A stretch of 13,626 nt of DNA from Bacilli bacterium (lineage in GTDB: Bacteria; Bacillota_I; Bacilli_A; ML615J-28; CAG-698): NCBI GenBank assembly GCA_028693885.1, contig JAQUUM010000016.1, positions 1-13,626 of the forward strand. Reading direction: 5' to 3'. A model generated the notes under the pieces. It was given only the letters and a program-made list of their open reading frames with translations, had not been told where the DNA came from and made no database searches. Positions within the stretch are counted from its first letter, which is position 1. Each line of letters begins with the position of its first letter. Position numbers and translations under genes: made by a program. Positions 5,659 through 13,018 of the stretch are shown here, in pieces.

Positions 5659-6027
5659 TTATTTATATAAACTCGTACCTTTATATGGTAATACTTTATC
5701 TAATTCTTGATATATTTTTTCAATTATTTTTTTACCTGGTCCCATAAGACCAAACATTCTAAAAGTCGTAACTTTTATATCTATCGCTGTTTCATTAATC
5801 CTAGGACTAATATAAATTATAACTGCGCTATATTTAGGTGTTTCAAAAAATATTTCATGATAGTTTGCACTCTCACTTTTTATTCTACCTTTTTCTAAAG
5901 CAATTACTTGTTTAATTTTTTCATAAGCTTCTTCATTTCTTGCTCGATAATACCTAGTTTTTAAACTAGGTATATAATGATCTTCTGTTGTTTCAAAATC
6001 ATTACTAAAATAATCTAAAATTTTCAT
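5659..6027 (-). CDS. Uncharacterised 122-residue protein in the replication operon
   Basis: I do not recognise this family. The protein is soluble, with no signal peptide, membrane segment or cysteine. From the sequence I expect an N-terminal acidic stretch (1-18), a basic YYRAR patch (26-30), a helix rich in E and K (32-50), then alternating strands (HEIFFET, 57-63; YSAVIIYISP, 66-75; TAIDIKVTTF, 80-89). A glycine loop FGLMGPGKK (92-100) and a C-terminal helix (101-113) end it. The loop GPGKK is not a full Walker A. Its ATG overlaps the coaE stop (ATGA) and it lies 12 bases before dnaB, so it is surely co-expressed with both. An 11-bp hairpin covers codons 19-26. It is a real gene by frame, spacing and coupling; its function is unknown. 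Confidence 0.7.
   Translation of the reverse strand: MKILDYFSNDFETTEDHYIPSLKTRYYRARNEEAYEKIKQVIALEKGRIKSESANYHEIFFETPKYSAVIIYISPRINETAIDIKVTTFRMFGLMGPGKKIIEKIYQELDKVLPYKGTSLYK
5950..5973. repeat. Perfect 11-bp inverted repeat inside the unknown gene
   Basis: Arms 5950-5960 (ATACCTAGTTT) and 5963-5973 (AAACTAGGTAT) are perfect complements with a 2-base centre. In RNA this would form about nine pairs with a six-base loop, across codons 19-26 of the 122-residue gene. No T-run follows on either strand. It could be an RNA-processing or translation-control hairpin between coaE and dnaB, or a protein-binding palindrome (the core is CCTAG...CTAGG). Confidence 0.6.
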
Positions 6028-6587
6028 TTTAATTTCTCCAATACTTCATCGACTTGTTTAAAAGTAATCTCTTGTTCTTCGTTATTATCAATAACAAAAT
6101 CAGCTAAACGCTTTTTTTCTTCCATTGAAAGTTGAGAGGCAATTTTTTTTAATGCATATTCTTTATCTATATTATCTCGTTTCATCAAGCGTTCTATTTG
6201 TTTTTCTTTTGAAACATAAACTACTATAATTTTATCAAAAATCTTTTTATATGATGTCTCATATAAAAGTGGTACATCAACAAATAATAATAAATCTTTA
6301 TTTTTTTTAATTTCCATCTTTATTTTTTTCAAAACTTCAGGATGAATAATATTTTCTAGTTTTTCTTTTAAAATATTAGAATTAAATATTTCTAAAGCAA
6401 TTTGCTTCTTGTCTATTTTACCACCAACAAAAGCATTAGGGAATAACTTTTTTATTCTTTTAATGTTTTTATCAAAAACTTCTTTTGAAATCAAATCTGC
6501 ATCAAGTACTTTATAGCCTTTTTTTATTAAGTAGTTTGAGACAAGAGATTTACCACTACCAATAGAACCAGTTATTCCAATAACCAT
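6024..6587 (-). CDS. coaE: Dephospho-CoA kinase
   Basis: CoaE catalyses the last step of coenzyme A synthesis, phosphorylating the 3'-hydroxyl of dephospho-CoA with ATP in the cytoplasm. The P-loop GSIGSGKS (7-14) follows the start. LDADLIS (28-34) carries the acidic residues near the active site. HPEV (82-85) and DVPLLYE (104-110) are family signatures, and RLMKRD (133-138) belongs to the lid. At 187 residues it is slightly shorter than the usual 195-205. It lies 4 bases after mutM and overlaps the next gene by four bases. The mutM-coaE pairing is the same as in Bacillus, where only one gene intervenes. All key residues are present. Confidence 0.93.
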   Translation of the reverse strand: MVIGITGSIGSGKSLVSNYLIKKGYKVLDADLISKEVFDKNIKRIKKLFPNAFVGGKIDKKQIALEIFNSNILKEKLENIIHPEVLKKIKMEIKKNKDLLLFVDVPLLYETSYKKIFDKIIVVYVSKEKQIERLMKRDNIDKEYALKKIASQLSMEEKKRLADFVIDNNEEQEITFKQVDEVLEKLK

Positions 6588-6591
6588 TTAT

Positions 6592-7413
6592 TTACTCCTT
6601 TATTTTCTGACAATCACTACAGTAATAACTACTCCTTGTATTAATAAAATCTTTTTTTATTAAACTATTACATCTAGGACAATTTTTTTTCATATGAACA
6701 TTTAAACTATTTTGAAAACGCCCATTAATATCATGAACTTTAAAAGTCCTTATAGTCGTACCACCTAATAAAATTGCTTTATCTAAAATCTCTTTTGAAT
6801 ATTTAATAATTTTTTCAATTTCAATATCATCTAAAAGATTAGCTTTTGTATAAGGGTTAATAGATGACAAAAATAACACTTCATTAGCATAAATATTCCC
6901 AAGCCCACTTATTATACTTTGATCAAGCAAAACAGTTTTAATTGGTTTAGTACTTCTTTTAAATTTAGTTTTTAAATATTCTATACTTAATTCACTATTA
7001 TTAGCTTCTAATCCTAAAAGACTCAAAGGCTTAACTTTATAAATATCAATATCTTTTTCAAATAAATATATTTTACCAAATTTTCTAACATCATTATATA
7101 TTAATATTTTTTTACTTTCAAGGTAAAATACTACATGGTCATGTTTTCCTAGAAAATCATCTTCTTTTAAAATGTATTTTCCTTCCATTCTTAAATGTGA
7201 CAACAAATAAAAATCACTTAATTCAAAAATCAAAAACTTAGCTTTTCTTTTAATTTCAATTATTTTTTGATTTTTAATCTTTGTTTCAAAATCTTGATAA
7301 TTAATATTAGCAATAATGTTAGGCCACATTACCTTTACTTTTGAAATTACTTCGTTTTTAACTAAACTATTTAAATGATTTTTGACGGTTTCTACTTCTG
7401 GTAATTCAGGCAT
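6592..7413 (-). CDS. mutM: Formamidopyrimidine-DNA glycosylase
   Basis: MutM (Fpg) removes 8-oxoguanine and formamidopyrimidines from DNA and cuts the abasic site by beta/delta elimination. After removal of Met, the N-terminal proline nucleophile and Glu of MPELPEVETVK are exposed. The conserved lysine lies in RKAKFL (K59). SHLRMEG (72-78) and NDVRKFG (107-113) hold the residues that fill the gap left by the flipped base, and SGLGNIYANEV is the helix-two-turn-helix. The C-terminal zinc finger has C245, C248, C265 and C268 with the DNA-contacting R260. The 273 residues match the family length, and all catalytic residues are present. It is 2 bases after the nitroreductase and 4 before coaE. Confidence 0.95.
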   Translation of the reverse strand: MPELPEVETVKNHLNSLVKNEVISKVKVMWPNIIANINYQDFETKIKNQKIIEIKRKAKFLIFELSDFYLLSHLRMEGKYILKEDDFLGKHDHVVFYLESKKILIYNDVRKFGKIYLFEKDIDIYKVKPLSLLGLEANNSELSIEYLKTKFKRSTKPIKTVLLDQSIISGLGNIYANEVLFLSSINPYTKANLLDDIEIEKIIKYSKEILDKAILLGGTTIRTFKVHDINGRFQNSLNVHMKKNCPRCNSLIKKDFINTRSSYYCSDCQKIKE

Positions 7414-7415
7414 AT

Positions 7416-7931
7416 CTAAAACCTATCATAATGAATTCTACTAGGATCATATTTATCTATAAATTTAAAGTCACTTTCATCTTTTGGATAACCCAAAGCT
7501 ACCATTGAAAAATATTCAAAATTATCAGGAAGTGAAATAATACTTTCAACTTTAGCCATTCTTTCTTTATTAGGAAAAGTACCAAGCCAGACACTACCAA
7601 TATTTAATGCAGTAGCTGCTAACATCAAATTTTGAGTAGAGGCTGCCATGTCTTGAGGATATAAATCAGGTGATGTTACAGAAGCTTTATCAGTTACTAG
7701 TATTATACAAAGAGCAGCCTCAGCTAACATTCTACCATTTGATAAAGCATATGATAATTCCTTTAGAACTACTTTATCACTTATGACAATAAAATGCCAC
7801 GGTTTTTCTCCACGTGCAGTCGGAGCTTGCATTGCCATTCTAAGCATAACATCAATTTCTTGTTTTGAGATTTCTTTGTTAGAAAACTTTCTAATACTTC
7901 TTCTTTTCTTTATAGCTTCAAAAATATCCAT
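7416..7931 (-). CDS. Nitroreductase-family FMN oxidoreductase
   Basis: A 171-residue protein of the nitroreductase superfamily, homodimeric FMN enzymes that pass electrons from NAD(P)H to nitro, quinone or related acceptors. The FMN-binding motifs are AIKKRRSIRKF (6-16, RRSIR contacts the phosphate), APTARGEKPWHFIVI (36-50) and IGSVWLG (111-117). It belongs to the short subgroup common in anaerobic Firmicutes, whose natural substrates are mostly unknown. It is set between polA (10 bases) and mutM (2 bases), a place where Bacillus has no such gene, so a link to oxidative damage repair is possible but unproved. The specific reaction cannot be read from the sequence. Confidence 0.88.
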   Translation of the reverse strand: MDIFEAIKKRRSIRKFSNKEISKQEIDVMLRMAMQAPTARGEKPWHFIVISDKVVLKELSYALSNGRMLAEAALCIILVTDKASVTSPDLYPQDMAASTQNLMLAATALNIGSVWLGTFPNKERMAKVESIISLPDNFEYFSMVALGYPKDESDFKFIDKYDPSRIHYDRF

Positions 7932-7941
7932 TTTAACCCCC

Positions 7942-10563
7942 TTATTTGGCCGCTAGCCACGTTTTCCCGCTACTTACCTCTACAGTTAAAGGTACACTTA
8001 AACTAACAGCATTCTCCATTATTTTTTTTACTAAAACTTTAACTTCTTCAACTTCATCACTTGGTGCATCTAGTAATAACTCATCATGGACTTGAGCGAT
8101 CAAAATTGTATTAAGTCCTTTTTTCTTTAATTCGCTATGGACTAAATTCATCGCAATTTTAATAATATCCGCTGCAGTCCCTTGGACTGGAGCATTCATA
8201 GCAGTTCGTTCTGATGCTTCTTTCAACATTTTATTAGAACTATTTATTTCACTAATATAACGTCTTCTATTAAATAGCGTTTTTGTATAACCATTTGTTT
8301 TAGCATCAAGCACCACTTTATCTAAAAATTCTTTTACTTTAGGAAAATTAGCAAAATACTTTTTAATATAAATATCAGCATCTTTAGGAGAGATATTAAT
8401 ATTACCACTCAATCCCCAAGCACTAATACCATAGATGATTCCAAAATTAATGGCTTTGGCGGTTCTTCTCATAGAAGAATCTACCGCATCAAGAGCGACT
8501 TCAAAAATTTGACTAGCTGTAATTGTATGAATATCTTTTCCATCTTTAAACATCTTTATCATATTTTCATCACTAGATAAATGAGCTACTATCCTTAATT
8601 CAATTTGAGAATAATCAGCACTAATAATACTTCCATTAACAAACCTAGAAACAAAAGCTTCTCTTATCACTTGACCGGTTTCAGTTCTAATAGGCATATT
8701 TTGAATGTTAGGATCAAAAGAAGATAGTCTTCCTGTTGTTGTTAGAGCTTGTTTATACAACGGATGAATATAACTATCTTGATCTATTAAATCTAGCAAC
8801 CCTAAAACGTAAGTACTATTAATCTTCATAAGTGTTCTATATTCTAAGATATCACTAGCAATACTATGGCCTTCTAAACTTAATTGTTCTAAAACTTTTG
8901 AATCAGTTGAGAATCCAGTTTTAATTTTCTTTCCAGTCGGAAGCCTCATATCTTCAAACAAAGCTTTGGCAAGTTGCTTTGGTGATGATATATTAAATTC
9001 ATACCCAACCTTTTTATATATTTCTTTTGAAATTATTTCAGCTCTTTTTTCTAAATCTTCCCCAATTAAAACTAATTTCTTTTTATTTAATAAAAGCCCT
9101 GATATTTCCATATCACCTAAGACTTTTGATAAATAATATTCAATATCCCTAAGCAAATCAAGACTTACTTTACTTAAATCATTTTTTATTTCTTTTTCTA
9201 ATGATTTAATAATTATACATTTTCTTAAAGCATATTTACTATAAATATTAACCAAAGGAATTAAAGCCTTTTTGCCAGCCCCATAGATTTCATCAGTATA
9301 ACAATCGCAAGCAAGATTATATTTATCAGCGATATTTTTTATATCATCTGAGGCGTTATCTGGATTTAATAAATATGTGTCTAATAATAAATCAAAATCT
9401 AAACCATTAAGTTCAATTCCAAATCTTTTTAATACAACATAAGTCTTTTTAAAATTAAAGGTTTTCTTTTTATACTTTTCATTTTCTAAATAAGTTTTTA
9501 ATGATTTAGAATTAACAACTACTTCTTTTTCAATAAACATTGATTTAGAACCACTTATAAGACCTAAACCTAAAAAATGAGCAGTATAATAATTGTTTCC
9601 GAAAACTTCAGTTTCAATTATTCCATCTTGATTTAAAAAGCTAAAATCATAATCTATTTTAGATATTATCTCATACTCAATTTCAGCTTCTTTTACAAGT
9701 GGCATATCTAGTTTTTTAAGAAAAGAATTAAATTCTAAATTTCTGAAAAATTTATTTAATTTTTCAAAATCAGGAATTTGTTTCTCAATCTCTTTTAAAG
9801 AAAGAATATTTTTATTGTCAGTAATTAAAGTAGCTAGACTCTTGCATTCAAAACTTATTTCTTTATTATCTAAAAACAATTGTTTGTTTTTATCTGATAA
9901 TTTATCTAAATTATTATAAATATTTTCTAAACTACCAAATTCAGTTAAAAGCTTTATTGCAGTCTTTTCGCCAATTCCTTTAATGCCCGGTAGGTTATCA
10001 GATGTATCTCCTACTAAACCTTTATAATCTGTTACTTGATTAGGATTTAAACCACTTAATTCATAAAAATTGTTTGAATCATAGGTAAGTAATTCAGTAA
10101 TTCCTTTTTTAGTTAAACTTACTTTTATTTTTCCATTAACTAATTGAAGCAAATCTCTATCAGCCGTTAAAATTTCAATTTCATCAACACTATCATAAAT
10201 ATTTTTACTAGCAATAGCCAGTAAATCATCCGCTTCATATTCTTTCATTTCAAGACGTTTAATATTTAAAATATCTAGATATTCTTTTATATAGTCTATT
10301 TGCATAGCTAATTCTTCGGGCATCTTTTTTCTATTAGCTTTATAACTGTCTAAACGTTGATGACGAAAAGTTTCTTTCCCCGCATCAAAGGCAACAAATA
10401 TATAATCAAATTCACTTTCTAAGATTTTATTCATCATATTAATAAAACCATAAATCGCATTAGTATAAAGTCCGCTAGAAGTTTTCATAACATTACCATA
10501 GAATGTTGCATAAAAAGCTCTAAACATCAAACTATTACCATCAATTAAAACTGCTTTTTTCAT
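7942..10563 (-). CDS. polA: DNA polymerase I with 5' nuclease and degenerate proofreading domain
   Basis: I chose the ATG at 10563 (873 residues): GAGGTG lies 4 bases upstream, and a longer frame would need a TTG at 10575 overlapping this site. The 5' nuclease domain (1-290) has IDGNS, FDAG, YEADD, TADRD, GDTSDN and the H3TH region GIKGIGEKTA, so the metal-binding acids are present. The middle domain (about 300-470) has lost the proofreading acids: IIETEV replaces the D-x-E motif, FNFKKT has no Asp, and YALRK replaces the Y-x-x-x-D motif. This matches Bacillus and Thermus Pol I. The polymerase motifs are intact: A (DYSQIELRI, from D650), B (RRTAKAINFGIIYG, Phe707) and C (VHDE, about 825-828). 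It heads the repair and replication operon and fills gaps and removes RNA primers. Confidence 0.96.
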   Translation of the reverse strand: MKKAVLIDGNSLMFRAFYATFYGNVMKTSSGLYTNAIYGFINMMNKILESEFDYIFVAFDAGKETFRHQRLDSYKANRKKMPEELAMQIDYIKEYLDILNIKRLEMKEYEADDLLAIASKNIYDSVDEIEILTADRDLLQLVNGKIKVSLTKKGITELLTYDSNNFYELSGLNPNQVTDYKGLVGDTSDNLPGIKGIGEKTAIKLLTEFGSLENIYNNLDKLSDKNKQLFLDNKEISFECKSLATLITDNKNILSLKEIEKQIPDFEKLNKFFRNLEFNSFLKKLDMPLVKEAEIEYEIISKIDYDFSFLNQDGIIETEVFGNNYYTAHFLGLGLISGSKSMFIEKEVVVNSKSLKTYLENEKYKKKTFNFKKTYVVLKRFGIELNGLDFDLLLDTYLLNPDNASDDIKNIADKYNLACDCYTDEIYGAGKKALIPLVNIYSKYALRKCIIIKSLEKEIKNDLSKVSLDLLRDIEYYLSKVLGDMEISGLLLNKKKLVLIGEDLEKRAEIISKEIYKKVGYEFNISSPKQLAKALFEDMRLPTGKKIKTGFSTDSKVLEQLSLEGHSIASDILEYRTLMKINSTYVLGLLDLIDQDSYIHPLYKQALTTTGRLSSFDPNIQNMPIRTETGQVIREAFVSRFVNGSIISADYSQIELRIVAHLSSDENMIKMFKDGKDIHTITASQIFEVALDAVDSSMRRTAKAINFGIIYGISAWGLSGNINISPKDADIYIKKYFANFPKVKEFLDKVVLDAKTNGYTKTLFNRRRYISEINSSNKMLKEASERTAMNAPVQGTAADIIKIAMNLVHSELKKKGLNTILIAQVHDELLLDAPSDEVEEVKVLVKKIMENAVSLSVPLTVEVSSGKTWLAAK

Positions 10564-10597
10564 AATACACCTCAATACATTTATCTTATTCTATCAT

Positions 10598-10606
10598 AAA
10601 AGACTA
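10598..10606 (-). promoter_or_regulatory. Extended -10 promoter of the polA operon
   Basis: The minus strand reads TGATAGAAT, an extended -10 (TGn plus TAGAAT), which predicts a start near 10591 and a leader of about 28 bases before the polA ATG at 10563. The -35 region (GTGATT or TGATTT) is poor, which fits an extended -10 promoter. As the following genes are nearly gapless, it may drive the whole run to 3227. Confidence 0.55.
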
Positions 10607-10665
10607 GAAAAATCACTAGTATTACTAATATAAAAATTATTCTTTTTTTTTAATCTTATTTAAAG

Positions 10666-10671
10666 TATAAT
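10666..10671 (+). promoter_or_regulatory. -10 box of the DUF362 gene
   Basis: A perfect TATAAT lies 16 bases before the ATG at 10688, so the mRNA leader would be only about 10 bases and just hold the GGTGAT ribosome binding site. The -35 position is inside a T-run (10641-10650) and matches poorly. Confidence 0.5.
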
Positions 10672-10687
10672 TGATTTGGTGATATAT

Positions 10688-11848
10688 ATGAGCAAAGTAG
10701 TTGTAAAAATATGTGAAGAATATAATTTAGAAATTATCAAAACAAAGCTTTTAGAAAGTTTTGATTTATTAGGTGGAATTAATAATATAATCAAACCTAA
10801 TCAATCAGTTTTTTTAAAAGTTAATTGTTTAGGAGCTTTTGATGAAACAAAAGCAATTACTACTAATCCTGTTTTTCTTAAAGCAATAATCCAAATAGTA
10901 AAAGAAATAACACCCAATATTATAGTTGGAGATAACCCAGCTACTAAAGAAATGATTCATGCATTAAAGAAAAACGGAATGTATAAAGTGATTGAAGAAG
11001 AAAACATAACTTTATTTAATCCAAAAGATTTTATCCAAATTGAAAACTCTAGTTATAAAATTTATAACTCTTTCGAAGTTTCAAAATCAATGGTTGAATC
11101 TGATGTTTTAATTAACATACCAAAATTAAAAACACACGCTCTTGCTTATATGACCGTAGCCGAAAAAAATCTTTTTGGTTTGATCTATGGTTTAAGTAAG
11201 GCTGCTTGGCATGTAAAGGCTGCTGATCCGCTACAGTTTGGTGAAATGATTAACGATTTATATGGTGCCTTACTTGAAGCCAGAAAAGGTAAACCGATTT
11301 TGAATATTTGTGACGGAATTATTGGTCTTGAAGGTGAAGGTCCTTCAACTGGTGGGACCCCTATTAATTCAAAACTTATTTTAACATCTCTTGATGCAGT
11401 TAGTCTAGACACAGTAGCCGTTAATTCTGTAGGACTTGATTATGATAAAATGTTTATAACAAAAATAGCTGGAAAAAGAAATTACGGAAAAAACGATTTA
11501 AAAGATATTACTATTCTAGGTGATGATTATAAAAAACTAAATCTAGAATTTATAGCACCTAAAGACTCAATGAGCATTTGGGGGCTTAAATTAATTAGAC
11601 ATAAGTTTGTAAGAAATCTATTTTTAGAACATCCTGTAATAAATACTGAACTTTGTATAAAATGTGGCGAATGTGCGAAAATTTGTCCTCCAAAAGCTAT
11701 GACTATAAACTCAAAAGAATTCCCGAAAGTACAGACCAACCAATGCATTAGATGTTGGTGTTGCGCTGAGGTCTGTCCACAAAATGCTATTATTAAAAGT
11801 AAACGTCCTTTACTGGGAAAAATATTTCTTAAGAATAGAGATAAATAA
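10688..11848 (+). CDS. DUF362 protein with C-terminal 2x[4Fe-4S] ferredoxin domain
   Basis: The ATG at 10688 (386 residues) is preferred over a TTG at 10676 because GGTGAT lies six bases upstream of it. The first 300 residues are the DUF362 domain, with KVNC near the start, GDNPAT, IPKLKTHALAYMTVAEKNLFG, and a NICDGIIGLEGEGPSTGGTP loop. The C-terminus has two clusters: C323, C326, C329, C333 (CIKCGECAKICP) and C353, C356, C359, C363, with an extra Cys at 358 (CIRCWCCAEVCP). DUF362-ferredoxin proteins occur in anaerobes; their reaction is unknown, though the clusters imply electron transfer. It is single, divergent from polA, and ended by a strong hairpin. The family call is firm and the function is open. 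Confidence 0.9.
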   Translation: MSKVVVKICEEYNLEIIKTKLLESFDLLGGINNIIKPNQSVFLKVNCLGAFDETKAITTNPVFLKAIIQIVKEITPNIIVGDNPATKEMIHALKKNGMYKVIEEENITLFNPKDFIQIENSSYKIYNSFEVSKSMVESDVLINIPKLKTHALAYMTVAEKNLFGLIYGLSKAAWHVKAADPLQFGEMINDLYGALLEARKGKPILNICDGIIGLEGEGPSTGGTPINSKLILTSLDAVSLDTVAVNSVGLDYDKMFITKIAGKRNYGKNDLKDITILGDDYKKLNLEFIAPKDSMSIWGLKLIRHKFVRNLFLEHPVINTELCIKCGECAKICPPKAMTINSKEFPKVQTNQCIRCWCCAEVCPQNAIIKSKRPLLGKIFLKNRDK

Positions 11849-11851
11849 ATA

Positions 11852-11884
11852 AAAGAAACTCATTTTTTAAAATGAGTTTTTTTT
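11852..11884. terminator. Bidirectional terminator between the DUF362 and LRR genes
   Basis: Perfect 11-bp arms AAACTCATTTT (11856-11866) and AAAATGAGTTT (11869-11879) run into an unbroken T-run to 11884 on the plus strand, 8 bases after the DUF362 stop. On the minus strand the tail is TCTTTTATTTATTT, so it can also end the LRR operon that converges from the right. Confidence 0.88.
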
Positions 11885-11932
11885 ATTTGATCTATAAAGA
11901 TAGCAAAAATTTTAAGTTCTATCCTATAAGTT

Positions 11933-13006
11933 TCATTCTCCTATATATCCCCATATTACTGGCGGACCATTATCATTCCATTTTTCGTGCCAACCAGCCG
12001 GTTTACTTTCAGCAAAACAATAAATAAATGTGTCACTATAATAATCAAAAGCACTTTCTCCTATTATTGCTACATTGGATGGAATAATTATATTCTTTAA
12101 ACAAAGACATTGAGCAAAAGCATTTTCACCAATTTCTACAACTTCATCACCTATTACAAAGTTTTCTAATTCATTACAGTAATAAAAGGCATTTTCTTCT
12201 ATTTTAGTAATATTATTTTCACCAGAAAAACTTACAGTTTTTAAATTATCTAAATGTTCAAAAACACTTTTTTCTAATACTGTAATAGTTTCTGGTAAAG
12301 TTATCTCTTGTACATATTCTATATAGTTAAAATGTGATGCAAATCCCATTGCACGAAATGTAGTATTTGCTAGCCTTGTTACTGGAATGCCGTCGATTGT
12401 TTCAGGGATTATTATGTGTGCATATTCCTCTTCTGCTCTAGCGTACGTTATAACAATTTCATCGCTTTTTAATACAACATAATCAAACATATCGTTTGAT
12501 CTTTTTTCTAGATAATTAAAAATAGTAGGTGATTCCCCAAAGCCCCAATGGGCCCAATCATCACTCCATCCAACGGGTTTACTTTCAGCAAAACAATAAA
12601 AATAATTATAACAACATCTATAAAAAGCATTTTCTTCTATCACTTCAACATTTTCTTTAATTTCAATGTTTCCTACAGGTAAACTATTAAAGGCATTTTC
12701 TTCTATTTTTGTTATATTTTCGCCAATATATAAATTAGGGTACCATCCATCCGTAAAGTAAACATTGTTCATAAATGCACTAGCGCCGATTGTAGTTACT
12801 TTTTTATCTTTATATGTTAATGGGATAATAATATCACTAACCAGATTTTCAGAATATCTATCAGCAGTTGCTTTTACAATTTTATATGTATCATCTTCTT
12901 GAAGTTCATATTCATAAGTCCAAACTTCAGTTTCTTCTTTCTTGCAGCCTGCTAAAAATGCAAAAATAACTATCGTTAGAATTAAATAAAAAGTTTTATT
13001 TTTCAC
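11933..13006 (-). CDS. BspA-like leucine-rich-repeat surface lipoprotein
   Basis: The signal peptide ends in FLAG-C21, so this 357-residue protein is lipid-anchored at the surface. It has two similar modules (about 30-165 and 172-355). Each starts with a 'DY/TY...IIIP...V(T)...IG/LA...AF' strand block, continues with LRR_5/TpLRR repeats of the form I-x-E-N-A-F (IEENAF at 101 and 123, IEENAFYYC at 269, IGENAF at 292, IGESAF at 315) and ends with the cap CFAESKPxGWxxxW (138-151 and 330-343). BspA-type repeats serve in adhesion or host contact in other bacteria; the role here is unknown. The start is GTG at 13006, with AAGGAG eight bases upstream and the gene 12 bases after the BIG2 gene, so the pair is co-transcribed. 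Confidence 0.88.
   Translation of the reverse strand: MKNKTFYLILTIVIFAFLAGCKKEETEVWTYEYELQEDDTYKIVKATADRYSENLVSDIIIPLTYKDKKVTTIGASAFMNNVYFTDGWYPNLYIGENITKIEENAFNSLPVGNIEIKENVEVIEENAFYRCCYNYFYCFAESKPVGWSDDWAHWGFGESPTIFNYLEKRSNDMFDYVVLKSDEIVITYARAEEEYAHIIIPETIDGIPVTRLANTTFRAMGFASHFNYIEYVQEITLPETITVLEKSVFEHLDNLKTVSFSGENNITKIEENAFYYCNELENFVIGDEVVEIGENAFAQCLCLKNIIIPSNVAIIGESAFDYYSDTFIYCFAESKPAGWHEKWNDNGPPVIWGYIGE
12000..12600. repeat. Internal 25-base direct repeat of the LRR gene
   Basis: The same 25 bases (12000-12024 and 12576-12600) encode the FxYCFAESKP segments of the two caps. Identity at DNA level is higher here than in the rest of the modules, so the duplication is either recent or kept even by recombination. 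The repeat would allow deletion of one module of 576 bases, which is in frame. Confidence 0.8.
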
Positions 13007-13018
13007 TATATTTCTCCT

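Noticed and set aside
5707..5898. 63-codon plus-strand frame inside the unknown gene
   Set aside because: Antisense shadow of the 122-residue gene, whose frame, overlap with coaE and spacing to dnaB are far better supported.
10564..10575. TTG start of polA, giving four extra residues
   Set aside because: The bases used by the extension form the GAGGTG ribosome binding site of the ATG at 10563, and the family begins at the MKKAVLIDGNS segment.
10610..10635. ACTAG...CTAGT inverted repeat in the polA-DUF362 intergenic region as an operator
   Set aside because: Arms are only five bases and the core CTAG is self-complementary, so chance in AT-rich sequence is likely.
10676..10687. TTG start of the DUF362 gene, giving four extra residues
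   Set aside because: It overlaps the GGTGAT ribosome binding site of the ATG at 10688 and lies only a few bases after the -10 box.
11185..11748. Two minus-strand frames (11185-11412 and 11527-11748) inside the DUF362 gene
   Set aside because: Both are antisense to conserved DUF362 and ferredoxin motifs and lack ribosome binding sites.
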